Source of the DNA: Acidobacteriota bacterium
GTDB taxonomy: Bacteria > Acidobacteriota > Blastocatellia > Pyrinomonadales > Pyrinomonadaceae
Assembly (NCBI GenBank): GCA_005790265.1
Contig: SXVE01000079.1
Coordinates: 1 to 5,242 of the forward strand
DNA: 5,242 nt
Direction: 5' to 3'
The notes beneath the pieces were generated by a model. That model was not told the origin of the DNA. It saw only the letters and a list, made by a program, of their open reading frames with translations, and searched no databases. The position numbers and the translations under genes are program-made. Below are positions 1 through 5,242 of the stretch, one piece after another. The stretch's first letter is position 1. Every line of letters starts with the position of its first letter.

Positions 1-350
1 AAAATGCCGCAGCCGTAAAAAACGCCGTTTTCGATGCGCGTCGGATTCGCTAATTTCGTATCAATCGGATGAACCGTGTCCGTGTGTCCGAGCAGCAGAA
101 TTTGTTTCTGCGATTCGTTTGCAGCGGGAAAAGCGCGAACGATTATATGCTCGCCGCAATTTTCCGCAAAAGTTTTTTCGATTGTAAAATTCGCCGCCAA
201 ATCGCGCGTTTCCGCTTCGATCCAAGCAGCGATTTCCCGGCTTTTCTTCGCGTTGTAAGACGGCGATTCGATTTCGACGATGTCGCGAATCGAATTCAGA
301 AAAATTGATTGGCGGTTTTGATAATAAGCGAGAATTTCAGCGGCGTTCAT
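1..350 (-). CDS. M20-family metallopeptidase (glutamate carboxypeptidase-like), N-terminal part only
   Basis: This reading frame runs on the minus strand from an ATG at 350-348 off the left edge, giving 116 complete codons. The visible protein has an N-terminal helical region (start MNAAEILAYYQNRQ) with the IVEIESPS segment typical of M20 peptidases near residues 24-31. A beta strand then leads to LLLGHTDTVHP at residues 85-95. H89 matches the first zinc ligand and D91 the adjacent catalytic-site Asp of the family HxD motif. The last visible residues, GCGI at 113-116, match the GxGxxDxK segment that carries the bridging metal-ligand Asp, which would fall just outside the window. The family cleaves C-terminal amino acids or amide bonds using two zinc ions, as in carboxypeptidase G2. 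No signal peptide is seen here, so this copy is probably cytoplasmic. No strong Shine-Dalgarno lies upstream; the start was chosen because the N-terminus has the expected family length. Exact substrate cannot be told from this fragment. Confidence 0.85.
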   Translation of the reverse strand, partial: MNAAEILAYYQNRQSIFLNSIRDIVEIESPSYNAKKSREIAAWIEAETRDLAANFTIEKTFAENCGEHIIVRAFPAANESQKQILLLGHTDTVHPIDTKLANPTRIENGVFYGCGI

Positions 351-392
351 TAAATGATTTTCTGGTAAGTTAACCTTTCTGATTCTTAAATC

Positions 393-432
393 TGCGGCTC
401 AGCGAAAATATTGGATTGTCCGCTGAGCCGCA
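393..432. repeat. Perfect 12-bp inverted repeat (hairpin) between nuclease and peptidase genes
   Basis: TGCGGCTCAGCG at 393-404 is matched exactly by its reverse complement CGCTGAGCCGCA at 421-432, with a 16-base AT-rich loop between. The stem is GC-rich (9 of 12 pairs) in an AT-rich gap. It begins 43 bases past the nuclease stop codon and ends 43 bases before the peptidase start codon in the minus direction. There is no clear U-tract on either side, so it is not a canonical intrinsic terminator. It could be a factor-assisted terminator, an mRNA-stabilising 3' hairpin for the nuclease transcript, or a copy of a dispersed palindromic element. Confidence 0.6.
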
Positions 433-475
433 AAATACGCGAAGAAAAAATGTCCGTGATTTTTATTGGTGAATT

Positions 476-1459
476 TTAATTCTTTTTCGCCGCGTTGTTT
501 GTCGTCGCTTCGCCGCCCAAAATTTGATTGAGCATTTCGCCGAGACGATAACCGGCGAGCGCGAGCTGTTGCTCGGCAAGACGAAACGCGTTTTTCTTAT
601 ATTTGGCGGACGGCGTTTGAAAGCGAATCAGATCGTTGGAAAAAACATCGGTCGGATTGTACGCGAAACTTTCTTTCTGCCATTCGTTAAAATTTCCGAG
701 CGCGAGCCGGTTTTGCGTGCGCGCAGACGGATATTTTTTCATCATCGAATTGGCAATCGGCGGCAGATAATCGGTGTCGCACGCGTCGTTTTGCCGCGCG
801 ATGGTGCGCCCGACGATTGAATCCCAGAACCAGTGCAGATTTTCGCTGCGCTCGCGCGGCGTTTCTTTCGGATTGAGCAGAAACAAATTTCCGCCCTGAT
901 CGCCTTTCGGCTCAAATTCGGTGATGCGCGCCGACGTGTGCAGCGGTTGGTGAATATCGCCGCCGAGATGCAGAATCCACGCGAGCGCAATCGCTTTTTC
1001 CTGATCGGATTCGGAAGCGTCGCGCAGCGTTTTTTCAAAATCGTAAAGTTTCTCGACCGCTTTGCCGCCGTCTTCGTCGCTCTTTAAATACTCGATTTTG
1101 CCACCGGTCGTCGTCCAGAAAGTGTCGGCATAATGCCAGTTGCCGTGGTGATATTTATCGTAGCGTTCTTTGAATTTGCGGTCGCGCACGATGTCCGCCC
1201 ACGTCGCGGCGATCATAAAAAGCTCGCGCTGTTTCGTCGCGGCGGAACGCGAATCGGACGAATAGAAAACGCTCAAATCCGCGTCTTCCGGCGCGGCGAG
1301 CAAAATTCGCGTCGCTTGTTCGCGCGCCTGCGCGGTCATTCGCTGCCACGCGATGTAAGCGGAAAGTTTGTGTCCGGCATCGTCCCAAGCCGATGCGGAA
1401 AATGCACAAGTGCTGATTAATAAAGCGATTAGAAAAGTTTTTACGACTGTTTTTAACAT
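476..1459 (-). CDS. Secreted S1/P1-type zinc nuclease
   Basis: This 327-residue protein belongs to the S1/P1 nuclease family, trinuclear-zinc enzymes that cut single-stranded DNA and RNA and remove 3' phosphates from nucleotides. Residues 1-24 form a Sec signal peptide (basic start, hydrophobic LIALLIS core, ASA cleavage site), so it is exported. Cleavage after A24 exposes W25 as the mature N-terminus; in P1 nuclease the N-terminal Trp itself binds zinc. The other ligands are present at family spacing: H30 (AGH), D89 (WAD), H109 (NWHY), H164 and D168 (ILHLGGD), H174 (HQPLH), H209 and D213 (NLHWFWD). The 164/168/174 and 209/213 spacings equal those of P1 (116/120/126 and 149/153). Length is normal for bacterial members. 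A weak Shine-Dalgarno (GAGAG at 1468-1472, 8 bases from ATG) supports the start. The likely role is phosphate or nucleotide scavenging from extracellular nucleic acid. There is no lipobox, so it is soluble in the periplasm or secreted. Confidence 0.95.
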   Translation of the reverse strand: MLKTVVKTFLIALLISTCAFSASAWDDAGHKLSAYIAWQRMTAQAREQATRILLAAPEDADLSVFYSSDSRSAATKQRELFMIAATWADIVRDRKFKERYDKYHHGNWHYADTFWTTTGGKIEYLKSDEDGGKAVEKLYDFEKTLRDASESDQEKAIALAWILHLGGDIHQPLHTSARITEFEPKGDQGGNLFLLNPKETPRERSENLHWFWDSIVGRTIARQNDACDTDYLPPIANSMMKKYPSARTQNRLALGNFNEWQKESFAYNPTDVFSNDLIRFQTPSAKYKKNAFRLAEQQLALAGYRLGEMLNQILGGEATTNNAAKKN

Positions 1460-1483
1460 TTGATTTTCTCTCTTTTACCAACG

Positions 1484-1511
1484 ATTTTAACGAAATCGGC
1501 TGGTAAGACAA
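1484..1511 (-). promoter_or_regulatory. Candidate sigma70-type promoter for the S1/P1 nuclease
   Basis: On the minus strand, TTGTCT (plus positions 1506-1511) and TAAAAT (1484-1489) are separated by 16 bases. They match the -35 consensus at 4 of 6 and the -10 consensus at 5 of 6 positions. Transcription would start near 1477, leaving a short leader of roughly 18 bases that contains the GAGAG ribosome site. A small dyad (CGATTT 1482-1487, AAATCG 1493-1498) overlaps the -10 box and could be an operator. This is a pattern match only. Confidence 0.35.
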
Positions 1512-1673
1512 AGCAGCGGCAAAGTTTAATGTTGACGGTTCATCTCGGCTGCCTTCACGCGCGCAGAAAAATCTTGAAATAATTCGCCGAAAATTGCAAA
1601 AATTCCTTTTCCTGCCGTTCAGAAAATGGAAGATAAAAAGCATTGGAATTTTAGTGCAGTGAGGAACAAAGAA

Positions 1674-1961
1674 ATGCAAGTTTTATTAACGCAAAATCGA
1701 ACGACAGAATTAACCGCACCTCGAAACAACAGAGAATTCGGCACGAAAATCGGCATCATCGGAAAACTTTTCGGCTGTTGGCATAAAAATTTGAGTCGCC
1801 CGTTTTCCAGTGAAAAATCATCGTATCGCACTTGTCTTCACTGCGGCGCGCGCAAACATTTCGACGCTGATAATTTGAAAACTTTCGGACCGTTTTATTA
1901 TCCGCCCGTGGCGCGGACGGAAATGACGGCAATCAGATACAAAGGCGTTCATGCAGTTTGA
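1674..1961 (+). CDS. Small CxH...CxxC zinc-knuckle-like protein of unknown function
   Basis: This is a 95-residue protein of unknown function. From the ATG at 1674, its centre carries GCWHKNLSRPFSS and then SYRTCLHCGARKHFD. C35 and H37 (CxH) with C54 and C57 (CxxC) make a plausible four-ligand zinc site, with a knuckle (CLHCGARK) like those of zinc-ribbon or rubredoxin-like proteins. After this comes an aromatic tail, FGPFYYPP. I recall similar short proteins with a C-x-H, SRPF, YRTC-x-x-CGA-R, FD order in Acidobacteria, but no function is known to me. An in-frame ATG at 1626 lacks a ribosome site, whereas GAGG at 1661-1664 lies 9 bases before the ATG at 1674, so the shorter form was chosen. 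No signal peptide or membrane segment is seen. It is divergent from the nuclease and followed by hairpins. Nucleic-acid or protein binding is possible but unproven. Confidence 0.7.
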   Translation: MQVLLTQNRTTELTAPRNNREFGTKIGIIGKLFGCWHKNLSRPFSSEKSSYRTCLHCGARKHFDADNLKTFGPFYYPPVARTEMTAIRYKGVHAV

Positions 1962-1964
1962 AAA

Positions 1965-1990
1965 AATCAGCGAGAACTTTTGCGCTGATT
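1965..1990 (+). repeat. Hairpin directly after the small zinc-knuckle gene
   Basis: AATCAGCG at 1965-1972 pairs perfectly with CGCTGATT at 1983-1990 across a 10-base loop. The stem starts 3 bases after the stop codon. No T-run follows, so alone it is not a convincing terminator. With the strong terminator at 2020 it makes a tandem 3' structure that could protect the transcript end. Confidence 0.5.
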
Positions 1991-2019
1991 GAGATTAAAC
2001 ACGCTTGTCAGACAAACCG

Positions 2020-2056
2020 AAAAAGGCTTTGACGTTTTATTCGTCAAAGCCTTTTT
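2020..2056 (+). terminator. Strong intrinsic terminator, probably bidirectional
   Basis: AAAAAGGCTTTGACG at 2020-2034 and CGTCAAAGCCTTTTT at 2042-2056 are exact reverse complements (15 bp) around a 7-base loop, TTTTATT. The GC-containing stem runs straight into a T-run on the plus strand and, because of the A-run on the left arm, also on the minus strand. It ends the transcript of the small zinc-knuckle gene and insulates it from the downstream sigma-kinase unit. Confidence 0.92.
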
Positions 2057-2359
2057 GTGAAGATGTAAGGAGATTTTTCGAGGTCAAAAAGAAAAGAGAA
2101 AAACAACACATTGATTTACCGAATTAATCGGCAAAATATGATGCAATCATAAACTCCGACCGACTTTGAAAATCTATGATTGTTAATTTGCTCTTTCAAG
2201 TGACGATTTTTGACCGTCTATTTTTAACGCGACAAAAATTGGTTTCGGCTATCAGTGCGGAAAGTTTTTTGTGAGATTTTGAAATATTTATAATATTCCT
2301 TTCAAACTCTGCTAAAATTTTACGGTTCTTAAAATTTATCGTATTGATAAGAGTATTTG
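2057..2359. other. AT-rich non-coding region upstream of the sigma factor gene
   Basis: About 300 bases without a recognisable gene on either strand. It is clearly more AT-rich than the flanking coding DNA and holds several small dyads: ATGAT-GCA-ATCAT (2138-2150), CAATCATA (2144-2151) against TATGATTG (2175-2182), and GGTCAAAAA (2082-2090) against TTTTTGACC (2207-2215). A second possible promoter is TTTACC (2115-2120), 16 bases, TATGAT (2137-2142), whose -10 box overlaps the first dyad. The region most likely contains the promoters and operators of the sigma-kinase operon; a small RNA cannot be excluded. Confidence 0.5.
2266..2294 (+). promoter_or_regulatory. Candidate promoter of the sigma factor-kinase operon
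   Basis: A perfect -10 hexamer TATAAT lies at 2289-2294 in a very AT-rich context. The -35 side is poor: TTTTTG at 2266-2271 gives a 17-base spacer but matches the consensus weakly. Transcription would begin near 2301 and leave a leader of about 60 bases before the sigma factor ATG. The call rests mainly on the -10 box and its position. Confidence 0.45.
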
Positions 2360-2959
2360 ATGTTTCAACCTCACGAAATTACCGGCTTGCTTATCGCTTG
2401 GAACGACGGCGATCAAGCGGCGCTTGATAAATTAATGCCGCTCGTCGAAAAGGAATTGCGCCGCCTTGCCGCGCAGCAAATGCGGCGGGAAAATCAGGAT
2501 CACACGCTGCAAACGACCGCGCTCGTTAACGAAGCGTATCTGAAATTAATTGATCAAACTCAAACGAAATGGCAGAACCGCGCGCATTTTTTCGCGCTTT
2601 CGTCAAAAATAATGCGGCGCGTTTTGCTTGATTACGCGCGCACGCAAAAACGCTCGAAACGCGGCGGCGATGCCGTGCATCTGGAAATTTCCGAAATTTC
2701 TGTGCTGATTCCCGCAATCAACGAAGATTTAATCGCGCTCGACGCGGCGCTTGACCGACTTGGCGAATTCGACCAGACGAAGAGCCGCATTGTCGAAATG
2801 CGTCATTTCGGCGGTTTATCGGTTGAAGAAGTCGCCGAAGTGATGCATATCGCGCCGATTACGGTGATGCGTCACTGGAGTTTGGCAAAAGCCTGGCTGC
2901 GGCGAGAGCTGCGCGGAATTGATGAAGAAAAGGGAACGGCGGCAGCCGAAGACGAATAA
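2360..2959 (+). CDS. ECF-type RNA polymerase sigma factor, TIGR02999-like, kinase-linked
   Basis: This 199-residue protein directs RNA polymerase to specific promoters. It begins with the family signature ITGLLIAWNDGDQAALDKLMPLV. Region 2 covers about residues 12-100 and includes DHTLQTTALVNEAYLKL (47-63), WQNRAHFFALSSKIMRRVLLD (71-91) and KRGG (100-103). Region 4 with its helix-turn-helix lies at about 125-183 (LSVEEVAEVMHIAPITVMRHW at 153-173). The usual acidic DxED of region 2.2 is replaced by Q51-T52-T53-A54. In ECF43-type factors such as Vibrio EcfP, a Thr near this site is phosphorylated by the partner kinase to allow polymerase binding, so the same control is plausible here. A TTG codon at 2357 would extend the protein by one residue, but the ATG at 2360 is better placed behind AAGAG at 2349-2353. 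The kinase gene follows after 66 bases. No anti-sigma gene is visible. Confidence 0.95.
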   Translation: MFQPHEITGLLIAWNDGDQAALDKLMPLVEKELRRLAAQQMRRENQDHTLQTTALVNEAYLKLIDQTQTKWQNRAHFFALSSKIMRRVLLDYARTQKRSKRGGDAVHLEISEISVLIPAINEDLIALDAALDRLGEFDQTKSRIVEMRHFGGLSVEEVAEVMHIAPITVMRHWSLAKAWLRRELRGIDEEKGTAAAEDE

Positions 2960-3013
2960 ACATCGAAAACACGCCGCATATAGCTTTCCGATTCTTTTGT
3001 CGCGTAATTAAGT

Positions 3014-3019
3014 GGAGAG
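3014..3019 (+). promoter_or_regulatory. Ribosome binding site of the kinase gene
   Basis: GGAGAG lies 6 bases before the ATG at 3026. It is the clearest Shine-Dalgarno in the window and fixes the kinase start, which also matches the expected N-terminus of this kinase type. Confidence 0.75.
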
Positions 3020-3025
3020 AAAATT

Positions 3026-5242
3026 ATGGACGCTCTGCGCTGGCAAAAAATAGAAGAGATTTACAATTCCGCGCTTGAAATAGATGCGAAAAGTCGAGTC
3101 GAGTTCGTTCACACGGCTTGCCGCGACGATTTGCAGCTGTGCTACGAAGTAAAATCGCTGCTGGCGGAAACCGATGCCGAAGACGACTTTTTGAAAGATT
3201 CGCTGTTAGTTTCCGGTTTATCTGTTCTGCAAAAGAAGGAGGAAAAATCTCTCGTCGGAGAAAAAATCGGACGTTTCGCTATTATCGAATTGCTCGGACA
3301 AGGCGGAATGGGCGAAGTTTTTTTAGCTGAAGACGCGCAGCTCGCGCGCCGCGTCGCATTAAAAGTGTTGCCGGTTTTTCTCACCGAAGATTTGGACAGC
3401 GTGCGGCGATTTCGCCACGAAGCCCGCGCCGCTTCGATTATTTCGCATCCGAATATCGCGCACATTTATGAAACCGGCGAAACCAACAATCGTTATTTTA
3501 TCGCGATGGAATATGTCGCGGGCGAAACGCTGCGGGCGTTTTTGAAAAGAGAACAACCGGACATCAATCAATCGCTCGACATCGTAACGCAGATTGCCGA
3601 AGCGCTCACGGCGGCGCACGGCGCAGGCGTCATTCACCGCGACATCAAACCGGAAAACATCATCGTCAAAAACAGCGGCTTGATTAAAATTCTCGATTTC
3701 GGCTTGGCGAAACTTTCCGCCATCGAAGACGAAAAAGAAGCGCAGCTGACCAAATCTTTTATCACGACTTCCGGTTTGATAATGGGAACCGTCGCGTATA
3801 TGTCGCCCGAACAGATTCGCGCGCGCGGCGTCACTTTTACAACCGATATTTGGAGTTTGGGCGTGGTTTTATATGAATTGCTGACCGGCGCGCGCCCATT
3901 TGAAGGCGAAACGCAGGGCGATTCGATTGCTTCGATTCTGCGCACCGAACCGCTCGCGCCGTCCGCGCTCAACGCGAAAATTCCCGCCGGACTGAGCGCG
4001 ATTGTAATGAAAATGCTGCGCAAAAGCGCCGACGAGCGTTATCAAACCGCTGATGCTTTGCTCGCCGACTTGAATTTTCAGAAGAAAACCGATTTTCGCT
4101 TTAATCCGCTGCAATTTGCCGCCCGCGCGGATAAAAAAACGTTCAATCTTAAATATTTAGCTGATTTTCTTAATAAACACCACGCCGGATTTGCCGCCGG
4201 AGTAATTGTCGCGCTCATCGTCGCGATCACCGGTTTTTGGTTTTTCGCCGATTATTCGGGCAGCAATGCGCCCGGTTTGCTTGCCGAAAACGCCGCTGTC
4301 GAATCGGTCGCCGTAATTCCTTTTGCCTTCCAAAATAATAACAGCGCCGACGATTATCTCGCCGAGGGAATTACCGATTCGCTGATCAGCCGTTTGTCGC
4401 AAATCCGAAAATTAAAGGTCAAATCGCGCAATTCGGTTTTTCAGTATAAAGGCAAAAACGTCAGCGCGCAGATTGTCGGTCGCGAATTGGCAGTGGCGGC
4501 GGTTTTATTCGGACAAATCTTCGAAAACGGCGATGATTTGACGCTTAACCTCGAATTGGTCAACGCACAAAACGGAAATCGTCTTTGGGGAAAACATTAT
4601 CAAAAGAAAAAATCGGAAATTCCAGCTTTGCAGAATGAAATTTCGCGCGATGTTTCAAACGCTCTTTATCCGCAGCTTTCCGCTGCCGAAGTGCAAAAAC
4701 TGACGAAAAAAACGACGGAAAACGCGCAGGCGAACGATTTATATTTGCGCGGACGTTTTCACTGGAACAAGCGGACGGCGAAAGATATGCAAAAAGCGAT
4801 TGATTATTTCGAGCAAGCGACCTCGCTCGATCCGAATTTCGCGCTCGCTTACGCCGGTCTTGCCGAATCTTACGTGCTCGCTTCCGGTTACGCGATTGCC
4901 GCGCCGCAGCAATCGTTTCCGCAGGCGAAAACGGCAGCGCAGCGCGCGATTGAAATTGACGAAACGCTCGCCGAAGCTCACAACGCGCTCGCTTATGCGC
5001 TTTTCAATTACGACTGGAATTTCGCCGAATCCGAACGCGAAATCGAGCGCGCCATCGAACTCAACCCGAACTATTCGACCGCTTATCACTGGCGCGGCAA
5101 CGCCAATCTGCTCGCGGTCGGCAAATACGAAGAAGCGATTGATTCGCTTAAAAAAGCGCAGGAACTTGATCCGCTGTCGCTGATTATCAACGCCGATTTA
5201 GCGACCGGCTATCTTTACGCGCGCCAGTTTGACCGCGCCGTC
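3026..5242 (+). CDS. Transmembrane Ser/Thr protein kinase with TolB/FlgO-like and TPR domains, C-terminus beyond window
   Basis: The frame is open for 739 codons and runs off the right edge. Residues 1-75 are a helical N-terminal extension (MDALRWQKIEEIYNSALE) common in acidobacterial kinases. The Hanks-type catalytic domain spans about 82-345 and is intact: glycine loop G91-Q-G-G-M-G-E-V98, ATP-binding K113, helix-C E132, catalytic HRDIKPEN with D206, K208 and N211, DFG at D224-G226, a Thr/Ser-rich activation segment (T242, S244, T247, T248, S249), SPE at 260-262, DIWSLG at 274-279 and R338. HRD makes it an RD kinase, probably activated by phosphorylation. One membrane helix lies at about 388-407, placing the rest outside the cytoplasm. 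Residues 427-550 resemble the TolB N-terminal/FlgO-like domain (VAVIPF, YLAEGITDSLISRL, RNSVFQYKGK, RLWGKHY). TPR repeats run from about 568 to the edge (units near 604-646, 647-681, 682-716 and 717 onward). It likely phosphorylates the adjacent sigma factor; the external part may sense a ligand or protein. Confidence 0.95.
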   Translation, partial: MDALRWQKIEEIYNSALEIDAKSRVEFVHTACRDDLQLCYEVKSLLAETDAEDDFLKDSLLVSGLSVLQKKEEKSLVGEKIGRFAIIELLGQGGMGEVFLAEDAQLARRVALKVLPVFLTEDLDSVRRFRHEARAASIISHPNIAHIYETGETNNRYFIAMEYVAGETLRAFLKREQPDINQSLDIVTQIAEALTAAHGAGVIHRDIKPENIIVKNSGLIKILDFGLAKLSAIEDEKEAQLTKSFITTSGLIMGTVAYMSPEQIRARGVTFTTDIWSLGVVLYELLTGARPFEGETQGDSIASILRTEPLAPSALNAKIPAGLSAIVMKMLRKSADERYQTADALLADLNFQKKTDFRFNPLQFAARADKKTFNLKYLADFLNKHHAGFAAGVIVALIVAITGFWFFADYSGSNAPGLLAENAAVESVAVIPFAFQNNNSADDYLAEGITDSLISRLSQIRKLKVKSRNSVFQYKGKNVSAQIVGRELAVAAVLFGQIFENGDDLTLNLELVNAQNGNRLWGKHYQKKKSEIPALQNEISRDVSNALYPQLSAAEVQKLTKKTTENAQANDLYLRGRFHWNKRTAKDMQKAIDYFEQATSLDPNFALAYAGLAESYVLASGYAIAAPQQSFPQAKTAAQRAIEIDETLAEAHNALAYALFNYDWNFAESEREIERAIELNPNYSTAYHWRGNANLLAVGKYEEAIDSLKKAQELDPLSLIINADLATGYLYARQFDRAV

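Noticed and set aside
69..308. Plus-strand open frame inside the peptidase gene
   Set aside because: It is antisense to a frame with a clear M20 HxD motif; the product has no recognisable features.
1155..1679. A 174-residue minus-strand open frame across the nuclease 5' end and its upstream region
   Set aside because: It overlaps the well-supported nuclease in another frame, its product is rich in Arg and Phe without any family motif, and it would span the nuclease promoter region.
2357..2359. TTG as start codon of the sigma factor
   Set aside because: The ATG immediately after it is the better start and lies 6 bases from AAGAG; the difference is one residue.
3634..4023. Minus-strand open frame inside the kinase catalytic domain
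   Set aside because: The plus strand encodes the intact HRD, DFG, SPE and DxW motifs here; the antisense frame is a by-product of codon bias.
4739..5183. Open frames on both strands within the TPR region
   Set aside because: Both are shadows of the kinase TPR coding frame; the products are Arg-rich and without motifs.
4590..5242. The TPR region as a DNA-level tandem repeat
   Set aside because: The repeats are protein-level, helical and diverged; no repeated nucleotide unit is visible.
1..5242. Mobile element, CRISPR array, tRNA, riboswitch or defence system
   Set aside because: No transposase, integrase, direct-repeat array, cloverleaf or known aptamer core was seen; the nuclease is a secreted S1/P1 enzyme rather than a defence nuclease.

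Overview
This 5.2 kb chromosomal window has five protein-coding genes. The gene content best fits an Acidobacteriota-type bacterium, possibly from a moderate-GC lineage such as the Blastocatellia/Pyrinomonadaceae. This is inferred from three features: a TIGR02999-type ECF sigma factor followed by a Ser/Thr kinase with a TolB/FlgO-like plus TPR tail, a small CxH/CxxC protein of a kind I associate with Acidobacteria, and frequent GCG/CGC codons in an otherwise fairly AT-rich sequence. No rRNA or 16S-level marker is present, so the taxonomy is tentative. I see no mobile element, CRISPR array, tRNA or prophage signature.

Layout. Positions 1-350 (minus) hold the N-terminal third or so of an M20-family metallopeptidase whose remainder lies off the left edge. 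A 125-base gap with a perfect 12-bp inverted repeat separates it from a secreted S1/P1-type nuclease (476-1459, minus) that keeps all expected zinc ligands. A divergent intergenic region (1460-1673) leads to a 95-residue protein with a CxH...CxxC zinc-knuckle pattern (1674-1961, plus). Two hairpins follow it, the second a textbook intrinsic terminator (2020-2056). An AT-rich stretch of about 300 bases carries the probable promoter of the next unit. From 2360 to the right edge lies a two-gene plus-strand unit: an ECF sigma factor, then 66 bases later a transmembrane Ser/Thr kinase that is still open at the window end (739 codons seen).

How the genes work together. The sigma factor and kinase very likely form one signalling module. 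The kinase has an intact RD-type catalytic domain inside the cell, one membrane helix, and an outside TolB/FlgO-like domain plus TPRs that could sense a signal. The sigma factor lacks the usual acidic DxED stretch in region 2.2 and has Gln-Thr-Thr-Ala there. The known precedent is sigma factors activated by threonine phosphorylation at this site by a neighbouring kinase. No anti-sigma gene is visible between or before them. The nuclease and peptidase are degradative or scavenging enzymes with no evident functional link to this module beyond proximity.
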